From contig NZ_LMEB01000008.1 in assembly GCF_001425945.1 (NCBI RefSeq), positions 1 through 64,000 on the forward strand: a stretch of DNA of 64,000 bases, read 5' to 3'. A program made the position numbers and the translations under genes. Positions 36,979-45,545 of the stretch are shown in pieces. Positions within the stretch are counted from its first letter, which is position 1. Every line of letters starts with the position of its first letter. This DNA is from Brevundimonas sp. Root1279. Its GTDB lineage: Bacteria; Pseudomonadota; Alphaproteobacteria; Caulobacterales; Caulobacteraceae. The notes beneath the pieces were generated by a model, which saw only the letters and a program-made list of their open reading frames with translations, searched no databases and was not told the origin of the DNA.

Positions 36979-38292
36979 TCAGGTCCGTGGGGAGCGCGGA
37001 CGGCCGGTGATCTTGTCGGCCCACATCTGAGCCACCTTGCCGGCAGCGTCTCGTCCGCCAAGCCCGAAGGCGAGAGCGACCGCCACCGCCGCGGCTCCAA
37101 GGATGAGTCCGAAGGCCAGGAGCACGATGTCGTCCGCAATGCCCATGAACCGTAAGCCCATGGCCGTAGCGAGGGCGATGGTTGCCCAGCGCACGAGGGT
37201 GGAGGCGAAGCCGTCTGCGCCGCGGGTGCCGCGGTTGATCAGACGCGCCAGGATGCCGCCGATCAGTACACCGGCCGTGATGATGATCGCGCCGACGATG
37301 ACATGGCCGGCCAGCGACAGGATCTCCTGCAGGGTGATGGCGATGGAGCCGAAATCGAGGAGCTTAGCGGCCTCGACGGCCGTGAAGGCGACAATAGCGA
37401 TCATGGCGATCTTGCCGACAATCGCCGAGGGCGTAAGGCTCTTGGTCTCCTCCGCGCCCAGGGCCCGCGCTGTGGCGGGCGTGACGTCGCCTGCATAGGG
37501 AGCAGTCGATGCCGTAGGCGCGGGCGGCTCCGTGGTCGACAGCTTGGTGAGGCTGGTCAGGCTGGAGATGCTGCGGTCAAACCCGGTGGCGGGAAGAATG
37601 CGCTCGATAAGCTGTGCGACCCAGCGCCCGATGAACCAGCCGACGGCGAGGACGATGGCGGCAGCCAGGACGTTCGGGATGGCGGCCAAGACGGTCGTCA
37701 GCACCGCGACCGCCGGGACGGTCAGGGACTGAATATTCAGCTGCTCGAGGGCGGCGATGGTGATGGGGATCAGCACGAGCACGAACAAGAGCGTCCCGAT
37801 GGCGGTGCTGACGCCAGTGGAGCCCGTGGCGCGTGACAGGCCGGCCTTCTCAAGCCAGCGATCCACGTTGGCGGCCTTCAGCGCCGCCTCGGCGACGCGT
37901 TTGACGAGGGTGGCGACGACGAAGCCGATGAAGAAGATCAGCACCGCGCCGAGGACATTCGGGATAGCCGAGGCCACCTGGGTAAGCAGGGCGTCCAGAG
38001 GCGAGACCACCTGACCCAAGTTGAGCACGCCCAACGCCGCGACCACACCGAACAGCAGGATCAGCCAAAAGGCGACCTCGCCTAGGCTGGCGCCGACGGA
38101 ATGTTTGGGGTTGTCGCTCGGGGCGGCGCTGGCGGCGCCGGGAATGCGGTTGATGCTCTTGGCCAGGGCCCATTTCGCGGCCTTGCCGATGAACCAGGCC
38201 GCAACAAGGATAAGGACCGCGGCGGCCGCCTTCGGGGCCCACTCATACAGCAAGGCGTCCCAGCCGATGAATTCGTATTCGTTGGTGTGCAT
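36979..38292 (-). CDS. Small-conductance mechanosensitive channel-like protein with TM-helix repeats
   Basis: 437 residues. About nine to ten transmembrane segments occur in repeats of the conserved TM-helix type (IPNVLGAVLIFFIGFVVATLVKRVAEAAL, IPNVLAAAIVLAVGWFIGRWVAQLIERIL, AGHVIVGAIIITAGVLIGGILARLI), as in MscS-related multi-TM proteins of stress islands. The soluble C-terminal vestibule of MscS is missing, so channel activity is inferred. A canonical GGAAC-N17-GTT stress promoter lies 43 bases upstream of its ATG, which fits osmotic or general stress control. Confidence 0.85.
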   Translation of the reverse strand: MHTNEYEFIGWDALLYEWAPKAAAAVLILVAAWFIGKAAKWALAKSINRIPGAASAAPSDNPKHSVGASLGEVAFWLILLFGVVAALGVLNLGQVVSPLDALLTQVASAIPNVLGAVLIFFIGFVVATLVKRVAEAALKAANVDRWLEKAGLSRATGSTGVSTAIGTLLFVLVLIPITIAALEQLNIQSLTVPAVAVLTTVLAAIPNVLAAAIVLAVGWFIGRWVAQLIERILPATGFDRSISSLTSLTKLSTTEPPAPTASTAPYAGDVTPATARALGAEETKSLTPSAIVGKIAMIAIVAFTAVEAAKLLDFGSIAITLQEILSLAGHVIVGAIIITAGVLIGGILARLINRGTRGADGFASTLVRWATIALATAMGLRFMGIADDIVLLAFGLILGAAAVAVALAFGLGGRDAAGKVAQMWADKITGRPRSPRT

Positions 38293-38335
38293 AGGACCCT
38301 CAGGGCGAACGCGGACATGCGTCTTCGCCCGGCCT

Positions 38336-38360
38336 AACCGATCTCCCCTTCGCCGGTTCC
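38336..38360 (-). promoter_or_regulatory. EcfG-type promoter of the mechanosensitive channel gene
   Basis: GGAAC, exactly 17 bases, then GTT on the minus strand (GGAACC at the -35), 43 bases before the ATG at 38292. It matches the alphaproteobacterial general-stress sigma consensus without mismatch. Confidence 0.75.
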
Positions 38361-38417
38361 GCAGGGTCGGCTATGCGACCCGTGGGTGTCCGGCTTCAGA
38401 TCGGGCCAGCGATTTCG

Positions 38418-39227
38418 TCAGGTCTGGCCGGAGCCCGGCTCCGCCATCTTGCGGTGCTGCTCCGCCAGGACAGACTGGGGCGTGACGGCGGCCATGGCGG
38501 CCTGCAGCTTGTTGCTCATGCCGGCGACCACGTCGCCATCGCCGCGTCGCATGGCCTCGTAGCCGATACGAGCGACGTCGGCGGGATCCATCTTCTTGTC
38601 TGACTGGCCCACCTTGGTGTCCATCAGACCGGCCCGTTCAAAGAACTCGGTGTCGGTCACGCCCGGCATCAGAACGGTGACGCTGACGCCGCTGTCCTTC
38701 AGTTCGTTCCGAAGGGCGAAGGAGAAGCTGTCCACGAAGGCTTTCGAGGCGTTGTAGACGGCCTGGAAGGAGCCCGGCATCAGGCCAGCGATGGAGCCGG
38801 TGAACAGGATCCGCCCCTGACCGCGGTCGCGCATGGCGCCGCCGACCAGATGGACCAGGCGCACCGTTCCCGTGACGTTGGTGTCGATGACGTGGAGGAT
38901 GTCCTCGAAGCGTTCGTCGAGAAACCCCTTGCCCAGACCATGCCCGGCGTTGGCGGCCAGGACGTCGACGGGACGGCCGGCGATCTTTCCGATCAGCGAC
39001 TGCACGCCCTGTTCGGTCGCGAGGTCGACCTCGACGGCGTCGACGCGGGCGCCCAAACCCTCGAAGGCCTGGACCGCTTCGGCCAGCGGCGTGTCGGCGG
39101 CGACGACCAGGTCATAGCCGTCGTCGGCCAGCAGTCTGCCCAGCTCATAGCCGATTCCGGAAGACGCGCCGGTGACCACGGCGAGGGGCCGAACGGCTTC
39201 GGCAGGCGTGCGGGAAAGGTCGGTCAT
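38418..39227 (-). CDS. Short-chain dehydrogenase/reductase
   Basis: 269 residues from the ATG at 39227 (AAAGGAG RBS). The Rossmann motif TGASSGIG is near residues 19-26. NAGHG is near 93-97 and the active-site YNASK follows (YxxxK), with a catalytic Ser in TGSIAG. The family oxidises or reduces alcohols or carbonyls with NAD(P). The substrate is unknown. It is divergent from an SRPBCC gene and has an exact EcfG-type promoter 25 bases before its start. Confidence 0.92.
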   Translation of the reverse strand: MTDLSRTPAEAVRPLAVVTGASSGIGYELGRLLADDGYDLVVAADTPLAEAVQAFEGLGARVDAVEVDLATEQGVQSLIGKIAGRPVDVLAANAGHGLGKGFLDERFEDILHVIDTNVTGTVRLVHLVGGAMRDRGQGRILFTGSIAGLMPGSFQAVYNASKAFVDSFSFALRNELKDSGVSVTVLMPGVTDTEFFERAGLMDTKVGQSDKKMDPADVARIGYEAMRRGDGDVVAGMSNKLQAAMAAVTPQSVLAEQHRKMAEPGSGQT

Positions 39228-39252
39228 GAGGGGCTCCTTTGCGGGTCCGGAC

Positions 39253-39277
39253 AACCCGCCGCGCCGGGGCCGGTTCC
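39253..39277 (-). promoter_or_regulatory. EcfG-type promoter of the SDR gene
   Basis: GGAACC, 16 bases, GTT on the minus strand, ending 25 bases before the ATG at 39227. No mismatch to the GSR consensus. On the plus strand a weaker GGAAC at 39289-39293 (followed after 17 bases by GCT) may serve the divergent gene. Confidence 0.75.
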
Positions 39278-39338
39278 GACGATCGCGTGGAACGAAGCGC
39301 GAAACCGATCGCTTGGGGGGCCTCACGAGGAAGCCGAC

Positions 39339-39908
39339 ATGTCCGAGACAGCCCCGTCCACCGACGCCGACGTCCAGTCGACCGCCTACACCGACGATGA
39401 CCGGGTTGAGGGCGAGTTCGAGGCGTCCAGCGTCCGCGCCGTCATGATCAACCGCCCGCGGCAGGCGCTCTACGCCTTCTGGCGCGACTTCAAGAACCTG
39501 CCGACCTTCATGGAGAATGTGAAGTCGGTCGAGCTGATGGACGGTGACCGCTCCAGCTGGGTCGTCGCCGGCCCGGCTGGCAGCGAGGTCGAACTGGTCA
39601 GCGAGATCACCGAGGACCGCCCCGGTGAATACATCGCCTGGCGCTCGCTCAGGGAGAGCGACATCGACCACGAGGGCTGGATCGAGTTCCGCGACAACGC
39701 CTTCGGCCGCGGCACGGAGGTGCGCGTCTTCATCAGCTATGACCCGCCCGCCGGGACCGTCGGCAAGCTGGTCGCCAAGGTCTTGCAGCGCGAACCCCGC
39801 GTGCAGGCCCGCCGCGAGCTGCGGCGCTTCAAACAACTGATGGAGACGGGGGAGATCCCGACCTCCAAGGCGCCAGACGCCGCACCCCGCGCCGACCGCC
39901 ACTGGTGA
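39339..39908 (+). CDS. SRPBCC family protein (polyketide cyclase/START-like)
   Basis: 189 residues from the ATG at 39339 with a GAGGAAG RBS. Residues 30-170 follow the helix-grip fold: RAVMINRPRQALYAFWRDFKNLPTFMENVKSVELMDGDRSSWVV...GEYIAWRSLRE...GWIEFRDNAFGRGTEVRVFISYDPPAG. Such proteins bind lipids or hydrophobic ligands. Close relatives sit in stress regions of alphaproteobacteria next to Zn-dependent alcohol dehydrogenases, as here (25 bases upstream of one). Cytoplasmic, with no signal peptide. Confidence 0.85.
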   Translation: MSETAPSTDADVQSTAYTDDDRVEGEFEASSVRAVMINRPRQALYAFWRDFKNLPTFMENVKSVELMDGDRSSWVVAGPAGSEVELVSEITEDRPGEYIAWRSLRESDIDHEGWIEFRDNAFGRGTEVRVFISYDPPAGTVGKLVAKVLQREPRVQARRELRRFKQLMETGEIPTSKAPDAAPRADRHW

Positions 39909-39933
39909 CCCATTCGATTTTTAGGAGACGCGT

Positions 39934-41109
39934 ATGAGAGCCCTGACCTGGCACGGTAGGCACAATGTTCAGGTGGACACTGTTCCCGACCCGCAGATCG
40001 TCAATCCGCGCGACTGCATCATCAAGATCACCGCCACCGCCATCTGCGGCTCGGACCTGCACCTCTACGACAGTGTCATTCCCGGCATGTCGAACGGCGA
40101 CATCCTGGGGCACGAGTTCATGGGCGAGGTCGTCGAGATCGGCCGCGGCAACACCAGCCTGAAGATCGGCCAGAAGGTCGTGGTGCCCTTCGTCATCGCC
40201 TGCGGCCAGTGCTTCTTCTGCGGCAAGCAGCAGTTCTCGGCCTGCGACAACTCCAATCCGGCCGACAAGGCCGACGCCTCGGAGATCGCTTACGGCTATC
40301 CGGCGGCCGGCCTGTTCGGCTACTCCCACCTGACCGGCGGCTACGCCGGCGGCCAGGCCGAATACGCACGCGTGCCCTATTCGGACATCGGCCCCATCGT
40401 CATCCCGGACGGCATCGAGGACGAACGGGTGCTGTTCCTGTCGGACATCTTTCCGACCGGCTGGATGGCGGCCGAGAACGCCCAGATCGAGCCCGGCGAC
40501 ACCGTGGCCATCTGGGGATGCGGCCCGGTCGGTCTGTTCGCGATCAAGAGCGCGAAGCTGATGGGCGCCGGCCGGATCATCGCGATCGACCACCACCCCA
40601 ACCGCCTCGCCCTGGCCAAGGCCAACGGGGCGGAGGTGCTGAACTACCACGAGGTCAAGGTCCGCGAGGCACTGACCGAGATGACCGCCGGAATCGGTCC
40701 GGACGCCTGCATCGACGCGGTCGGCATGGAAGCCCACGGCTTCTCGCCCGACAACATCATCGATGCGGTGAAGCAGGAGACCAAGCTCGGTACAGATCGC
40801 CAGCACGTCTTGCGCGAGACCATCATGGCGTGCCGCAAGGGCGGCCGCGTCTCGGTGCCCGGCGTCTACGGCGGCATCGGTGACAAGCTGCCGATCGGCG
40901 CCTTCATGCAGAAAGGTCTGACGATCAAGACCGGCCAGACCCATGTGCAGAAATACCTGCCTCAGCTGCTGGAGCTGGTCATGGACGGCAAGATCGACAC
41001 CACAGATCTCATCAGCCACCGGCTGCCGCTCGAGCAGGCCGCCGAGGGCTACAAGAACTTCCACGACAACCCCAATGAATGGACCAAGGTGGTCCTGAAG
41101 CCGCACTGA
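39934..41109 (+). CDS. Zinc-dependent alcohol dehydrogenase (FdhA-like MDR family)
   Basis: 391 residues. Catalytic zinc ligands are Cys38 ([11 protein letters not shown]), His60 and Glu61 (LGHEFMGEV). The structural zinc loop has the four Cys of [15 protein letters not shown]. The Rossmann motif is [14 protein letters not shown]. The long loop around [29 protein letters not shown] resembles glutathione-independent formaldehyde dehydrogenase relatives. It oxidises an alcohol or aldehyde with NAD. The exact substrate is unknown. Cotranscribed with the SRPBCC gene upstream and followed by a GH65-type gene. Confidence 0.92.
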   Translation: MRALTWHGRHNVQVDTVPDPQIVNPRDCIIKITATAICGSDLHLYDSVIPGMSNGDILGHEFMGEVVEIGRGNTSLKIGQKVVVPFVIACGQCFFCGKQQFSACDNSNPADKADASEIAYGYPAAGLFGYSHLTGGYAGGQAEYARVPYSDIGPIVIPDGIEDERVLFLSDIFPTGWMAAENAQIEPGDTVAIWGCGPVGLFAIKSAKLMGAGRIIAIDHHPNRLALAKANGAEVLNYHEVKVREALTEMTAGIGPDACIDAVGMEAHGFSPDNIIDAVKQETKLGTDRQHVLRETIMACRKGGRVSVPGVYGGIGDKLPIGAFMQKGLTIKTGQTHVQKYLPQLLELVMDGKIDTTDLISHRLPLEQAAEGYKNFHDNPNEWTKVVLKPH

Positions 41110-41224
41110 CAAAGGAGCGCGTTGTGGCGCCTCGACCCTTCTTGACGGAGAACAGCCGCACGGCCTTGCTTCCTTACGTCCGGGCGGGCGCCCACTCGTC
41201 CTCTCAATCGGATCGTTCAATCCG

Positions 41225-43291
41225 ATGAGCGCCTGGAGTCCGATCAGTCCGCCGGTCGAGAGGGGACCTAGGGGCCCGGCCCTGCCGGCCTATGTCTCCA
41301 ACGGGCTGATCGGCCTTCGCTTGCGGGAGAATCCGCTCGAGTCGGGCATGTGCATCATCAGCGGCTTTGTAGGCGAGCACCACGAAAGGCGTATCGAAGC
41401 AGCGGTCGCGGCCCCTTATCCGCTAGCGGGCGACATTGCGCTCGACGGACTGTGGAGCGCGGACCAGCCCCGCTCGGTCGAGCCGATCGCCCAAGCCTAT
41501 GATTTCGAGACCGCCGAGCTGACGAGCCGACTGGCGGTCCGCCTCGGTGAGCGGCGCGCCGACATAGAGATCGTCGCATTCGCCAGCCGAACGCACCCGA
41601 CGATCCTGTGGCAGGAGATCAACGTCGAGGTCGACGGCGCATGCGATCTGATGGTCCGCGCGAGACTGGACACGACGGGACTGCGCGGCCGAATGCTTGA
41701 GCGACGGCTCGACACCCCGGGTGAGGACGAGCCCGTTTGCGACGGCTCCATTCTATGGGAGTCGGAAGGCGCCATGGGCCGTTGCGGCCTGGCCTTGCTG
41801 ACCGACGCCCCCGAAGACGCCGAGCGCAGTCAGGAGCCCTGGGACGCCCTGGGCCCGCTCTCCACGACCTGGACGCTGCGCGCCAGGAAAGGTCGACGCT
41901 ATCGCTTCCGTCAACTCGTCAGCCTGATCCCCGACGCCCTGCACCACCAACCGCACCGTCACGCAGTCCGAATGATCGCGGCGGCGAAAGACACCGGGTT
42001 CGATGAACTGCGCACCCGCAACAGGGCTGTCTGGCGCGACCTCTGGAAGGGTCGGATCCGTCTCGTCGGCGCCGAGGCGAAATGGCAGGCGATGGCGGAC
42101 GCCGCCTTCTTCTACCTGAACACCTCGGTCCACGCCTCCTCGCCGTCGTCGACCTCCATCTACGGCCTCGCGACCTGGCGCGACTACCACTACTATTTCG
42201 GCCATGTGATGTGGGATGTGGACGCCTTCGCCATCCCTCCGCTGGCATTTTCGCAACCGGACGCGGCGCGGGCGATGCTTGAGTTCCGGTTCCGCGGGCT
42301 GCCGGCGGCGCGGGCCAACGCACAGACGCTGGGGCGGCTGGGCGTGCAGTTTCCCTGGGAGGCCGGGCCGCTGCGGGGCGAGGAGGCGGCGCCTGGCGGA
42401 GCGGGGGCTGCGGCGCGGGAGGACCACATCAATATCCACGTCGCACGGGCCTTCGCCTGGTTCGCCGACGTGACCGGTGACGAACAGTTCCTGCGCGAGA
42501 AGGCCTGGCCGGTCCTGTCCGGCGTGGCCGATTGGTTCGTGGACCGGGTCGATCGCGCCCGCTCCGGCTACGACCTGCGCGAAGGCGGCGGGCCGGCGGA
42601 ACGGAAGGAGACGGACGACAACGACGCCATGACCTTGCTGACCGCACGTATCATCCTGGAGCGGGCCTCGGCCACGGCGGCCACCATGAGCCTGCCGGCG
42701 CCGAAGGCTTGGAACCGGGTTGCGGAGGGCCTGAACGTCCCCGTTCGGGCCGACGGGGTCATAGCCACGCACGACGACTACCGGGTGACCGAGGAGAAGG
42801 GCGCGACGCCCTCCCCGCTCATGGCCTTCTTTCCCTACTGGGCCGAGGTCGACGCCGACACGATGCAGAAGACCCTGACCTTCTACCTGAGTCTCTGGAA
42901 GGACTATGTCGGCTCGCCGATGCTGCCGGCGCTTTACGGAGTCTGGGCGGCCTGGACTGGCGACCGGGTCCTGTCGCTCAAGCTGCTGGACGAAGGCTAT
43001 GGTCGGTACCAATACGGCCGCTTCCAGCAGACCCTCGAATACCGGCTGGACCTTCCGTCCGAGGGCGTCGCGTCGGGTCCGTTCTTCGCCAACATGGGCG
43101 GTTTCCTGACTGGCCTCATGTTCGGTTTCACGGGCCTCAAGGTGGGCCCTGACGATCCTGAAGACTGGCCGAGCCGGACGGTCGTCTTGCCTGACGGATG
43201 GGAGGCGATCGAGTGCGACCGGCTATGGGTGCGCGGCCGCCCCATGAAGCTGCGGGCGCGGCACGGCGAGCGGGCGGAACTGACCGACTGA
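41225..43291 (+). CDS. Glycoside hydrolase family 65-like protein
   Basis: 688 residues, in GH65 layout: an N-terminal beta-sandwich (about 1-270) and an (alpha/alpha)6 barrel (280-640). Barrel motifs are YGLATWRDYHYYFGHVMWDVDAFAIPPL, which aligns with the GHVFWDTE region of GH65, and EDHINIHVARAFAWF, ETDDNDAMT and a C-terminal barrel helix. GH65 enzymes are trehalase, phosphorylases of kojibiose/maltose/trehalose, or glucosyl-galactosyl-hydroxylysine glucosidase. Which reaction applies here is not apparent. The Arg/Lys expected for phosphate binding could not be judged. It follows the dehydrogenase by 115 bases. Confidence 0.78.
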   Translation: MSAWSPISPPVERGPRGPALPAYVSNGLIGLRLRENPLESGMCIISGFVGEHHERRIEAAVAAPYPLAGDIALDGLWSADQPRSVEPIAQAYDFETAELTSRLAVRLGERRADIEIVAFASRTHPTILWQEINVEVDGACDLMVRARLDTTGLRGRMLERRLDTPGEDEPVCDGSILWESEGAMGRCGLALLTDAPEDAERSQEPWDALGPLSTTWTLRARKGRRYRFRQLVSLIPDALHHQPHRHAVRMIAAAKDTGFDELRTRNRAVWRDLWKGRIRLVGAEAKWQAMADAAFFYLNTSVHASSPSSTSIYGLATWRDYHYYFGHVMWDVDAFAIPPLAFSQPDAARAMLEFRFRGLPAARANAQTLGRLGVQFPWEAGPLRGEEAAPGGAGAAAREDHINIHVARAFAWFADVTGDEQFLREKAWPVLSGVADWFVDRVDRARSGYDLREGGGPAERKETDDNDAMTLLTARIILERASATAATMSLPAPKAWNRVAEGLNVPVRADGVIATHDDYRVTEEKGATPSPLMAFFPYWAEVDADTMQKTLTFYLSLWKDYVGSPMLPALYGVWAAWTGDRVLSLKLLDEGYGRYQYGRFQQTLEYRLDLPSEGVASGPFFANMGGFLTGLMFGFTGLKVGPDDPEDWPSRTVVLPDGWEAIECDRLWVRGRPMKLRARHGERAELTD

Positions 43292-43307
43292 GCGGCAGCG
43301 CCGGCGT

Positions 43308-43916
43308 CTAGTCCCGCCAGGCCTCGACGACCTCATCGCATTCGGCGGTCTCGATCTGCTGGCCGTACCGGTCGTGATACAGGCCGATCAGTGCGTCGTG
43401 GGAGTCGTCCGAAGAACTGCACAGGGCGTCGGTGACCACGATCACCCGGAATCCAAGATCGACAGCGCCCAGGACGGCGGCGAGAACACAGACGTCGGTC
43501 TCCGCGCCGCTGATGATCACCGTGTCCACGCCGGCGGCGGCGAGAGCGTCCGCGAGCCCGGTTCCGACCCATGGCGACAGCAGCGTCTTGTCGAGCACCC
43601 GGGCCGGCGGCGTGAAGAGCCGGAGTTCCGGAAGCAGGTCGATCAGGCTTTCATCCAGGTTCTCGAGCGTGATCGCACTCCAGTGGGTCCAGTAGCGGCG
43701 CCAGGCGCCGCGGCCTTCGCCGACCTGTCGCGCCGGAATGAACCGGGTGAAGCAGACCCGTTCGGGTCGGTGCTCACAGAGCTTCACGACCACGGGGAGA
43801 ACCCGCGTCATCCAGGGCGTGCGCCAGGGCGTCTCCTCCGCGAACAGGCGTTGCATGTCGATGCAAAGATGAACGGCGTTGGCCGGGATGGGGCCGAACC
43901 GAATACCGGAGCTCAT
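43308..43916 (-). CDS. Isochorismatase-family cysteine hydrolase
   Basis: 202 residues. The catalytic triad pattern is visible: Asp20 in CIDMQ, Lys near 109 (VLDKTLLSPW) and Cys in the ISGAETDVCVLAAV segment, with the cis-peptide GAETDVC. Members hydrolyse C-N bonds of amides (nicotinamidase-like, N-carbamoyl) or isochorismate. The substrate cannot be set from sequence. It is convergent to the GH65 gene with a 16-base gap and divergent from the ClpP-like operon. Confidence 0.9.
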   Translation of the reverse strand: MSSGIRFGPIPANAVHLCIDMQRLFAEETPWRTPWMTRVLPVVVKLCEHRPERVCFTRFIPARQVGEGRGAWRRYWTHWSAITLENLDESLIDLLPELRLFTPPARVLDKTLLSPWVGTGLADALAAAGVDTVIISGAETDVCVLAAVLGAVDLGFRVIVVTDALCSSSDDSHDALIGLYHDRYGQQIETAECDEVVEAWRD

Positions 43917-44086
43917 AGGCTGTTTCCACGCTGCCCAGGGGCCGGGCTTGGCATTGGAACGGTGCGAGGCTCAAACCGCTCCCCTGCACAAGCAAAGCGC
44001 CTGGTAGAGCTCAATACAGGACACTGGAACCAGTCGATGGGGAGCGACATTTTCGCGGTCCACACATCAATGTTCCGGAGGTGCAC

Positions 44087-44227
44087 GTGTCTCTCGATCA
44101 AGTTCTGTGGATGCTGCTGCTGGCGCCGATCGGGGTTGTCTTGCTGGCCTTGCAGGTCCGCGCTCCGACGCCCAGGGAGCCCCGAAACCGGCCCGACATC
44201 CGGCCGACCCTTCCGCCCGGGATGTGA
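44087..44227 (+). CDS. 46-residue single-span membrane peptide
   Basis: It starts at GTG 44087, which is preceded by GGAGGTG, an excellent RBS. One transmembrane helix (VLWMLLLAPIGVVLLALQV) is followed by a Pro/Arg-rich tail (RAPTPREPRNRPDIRPTLPPGM). It leads a compact run of small genes (44087-45465) ahead of the ClpP-like gene, five bases before the next start. Function unknown. It could be an inner-membrane partner of the peptidase downstream. Confidence 0.65.
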   Translation: MSLDQVLWMLLLAPIGVVLLALQVRAPTPREPRNRPDIRPTLPPGM

Positions 44228-44231
44228 CGCC

Positions 44232-44453
44232 ATGGCCCAGTTTCAACTGAGATGCCCGGCCTACCCGGTCGTCGAGACCATTGACGCCGAGGATCTGGAC
44301 CAGGCGACCGATCAGGCGCGTATGCGCCTCCTGTTTTGCGAGCCGGGCTTCGAAATCGTCGTCTATCAAGGGGAGCTCGAGGTCTCCCGCCTGGTCCAGG
44401 CGCCGAAGCGACCGCCGGCCTGGCTGCCGCGTAACGAACAGCGGGAGGGATAG
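44232..44453 (+). CDS. Small hypothetical protein, 73 residues
   Basis: 73 residues from the ATG at 44232, four bases after the membrane peptide. The sequence MAQFQLRCPAYPVVETIDAEDLDQATDQARMRLLFCEPGFEIVVYQGELEVSRLVQ has a beta-alpha-beta pattern. No family is recognised. It abuts the next gene, whose GTG at 44454 starts directly after this stop, so the two are translationally coupled. Confidence 0.65.
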   Translation: MAQFQLRCPAYPVVETIDAEDLDQATDQARMRLLFCEPGFEIVVYQGELEVSRLVQAPKRPPAWLPRNEQREG

Positions 44454-45041
44454 GTGGCCGCCGACAGCCTGCAAAACCTCAGCGTCCCGACCATCCCGCC
44501 GGAGCTGGCCACGCCGAATGTGCGCCTGCACGGCGAGGTCAATGACGATATGCTCGCCGTCTGGCTGGATCAGACAGCGCGCCTGTCGGCAGAAGCGGGG
44601 CCCATTGTGCTCGAGTTGAGCACCACCGGCGGCGACGCAGAGATCGGCCGACGGATCGCCGACGATGTGCGTCTTCTCCGTCAGGCCGGGCGGACGGCGC
44701 GGTTCTTCGGCAAGACGATGATCTACTCCGCCGGAGCCACGATCATGGGCGGGTTCCTGAAGTCCGATCGCTGGCTCAGTCGCGACGCGGTCGTCATGGT
44801 CCACGGCCGCAAGCTCGCCAAATGCCTCAATTTCGACGGCGCGTTGAGGGCCGAACGGCCCGGGGTCGAGGCGCTGCTGGCCGAGATCGACGACGGCATC
44901 CGCATCGAGCGGGTCGAGTTCGGAAAATTCATCGAAGGCAGTGACGTCACGCTCGATGAAATCGACCGGCAAACGGTCGGCAACTGGTACATCACCGCCG
45001 GCGAGGCGCTGAAACGCGGCCTGATCGCCGGGATCGTCTGA
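44454..45041 (+). CDS. ClpP-like (S14-type) protease, possibly non-canonical
   Basis: 195 residues from the GTG at 44454. The ClpP-fold segments are LELSTTGGDAEIGRRIADDVRLLRQAG, FGKTMIYSAGATIMGGFLKSDRWLSRDAVVMVHGRKL. In ClpP the nucleophile Ser lies in a GxSAS(M) motif. Here the aligned site is YSAGATIMGG, with Ser two or three positions earlier and Thr at the canonical spot, so catalysis may be altered or lost. The His of MVHGRK is in the usual place. It lies in a four-gene run with small membrane genes. Role probably in stress proteolysis, inferred only. Confidence 0.75.
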   Translation: MAADSLQNLSVPTIPPELATPNVRLHGEVNDDMLAVWLDQTARLSAEAGPIVLELSTTGGDAEIGRRIADDVRLLRQAGRTARFFGKTMIYSAGATIMGGFLKSDRWLSRDAVVMVHGRKLAKCLNFDGALRAERPGVEALLAEIDDGIRIERVEFGKFIEGSDVTLDEIDRQTVGNWYITAGEALKRGLIAGIV

Positions 45042-45054
45042 GGGAGGATCTCCG

Positions 45055-45465
45055 ATGAAACGCTACGCCTACGGGTGGCTCACCCTCGCCTTCTTCACGG
45101 TGTCCTTCGGCTTGCACTGGCTGTTCGGATGGTTCGCCTACCTGGACGAGGCGCACGAGCATGGGCAGGCCGCGCAGTTGACGCCCTATCTCATCGAGAT
45201 GGGTCGCGACACCTTCGAGAACTGGCAGTCCGAGTTCCTGCAGCTGCTTTGGCAAGTCGTCGGCCTGGCCTATTTCCTCTACATCGGCTCGCCCTCGTCC
45301 AAGGAAAACGACGACCGGGTCGAGGCCAAAATCGACGCGCTCCTTGAGCTGGTGGGCAAGGCGCAGGGCGAGGCTCTGATCAAGCAGATCGACGAAACCC
45401 ACCTGCGCCATCACGGGCACGCGCAGGTGCACGTCAACCCGCCGTATGTGAAGGGCGGAGAATAG
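45055..45465 (+). CDS. DUF6766-like small membrane protein
   Basis: 136 residues with two transmembrane segments (WLTLAFFTVSFGLHWLFGWFAYL and LLWQVVGLAYFLYIGSPSSKEN). The segment DTFENWQSEFLQLLWQVVGLAYFLYIGS resembles DUF6766 proteins, with a soluble Glu/Lys-rich tail. Last gene of the 44087-45465 run. No known function. The family assignment is from memory of the FENWxSEFLQ motif. Confidence 0.7.
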   Translation: MKRYAYGWLTLAFFTVSFGLHWLFGWFAYLDEAHEHGQAAQLTPYLIEMGRDTFENWQSEFLQLLWQVVGLAYFLYIGSPSSKENDDRVEAKIDALLELVGKAQGEALIKQIDETHLRHHGHAQVHVNPPYVKGGE

Positions 45466-45498
45466 GTCTCCGCCTCGGACTGTCTGCTTTGTGACACA

Positions 45499-45523
45499 GG
45501 AACGCCGATCGGCGGCGCGGGTT
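45499..45523 (+). promoter_or_regulatory. EcfG-type promoter of the hydrolase-DUF3606 operon
   Basis: GGAAC, 17 bases, GTT, ending 22 bases before the ATG at 45546. Exact match to the general stress consensus. Confidence 0.75.
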
Positions 45524-45545
45524 TGTCAGGCCCACGGAGCGAGCC

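Noticed and set aside
39289-39315. GGAAC on the plus strand before the SRPBCC gene as an EcfG promoter
   Set aside because: The 17-base position reads GCT. I keep it only as a weak possibility in the SDR promoter entry.
43955-44060. GGAAC sequences upstream of the ClpP-like run as EcfG promoters
   Set aside because: The -10 position reads GCT, CAT or ATT instead of GTT, so the pattern fails.
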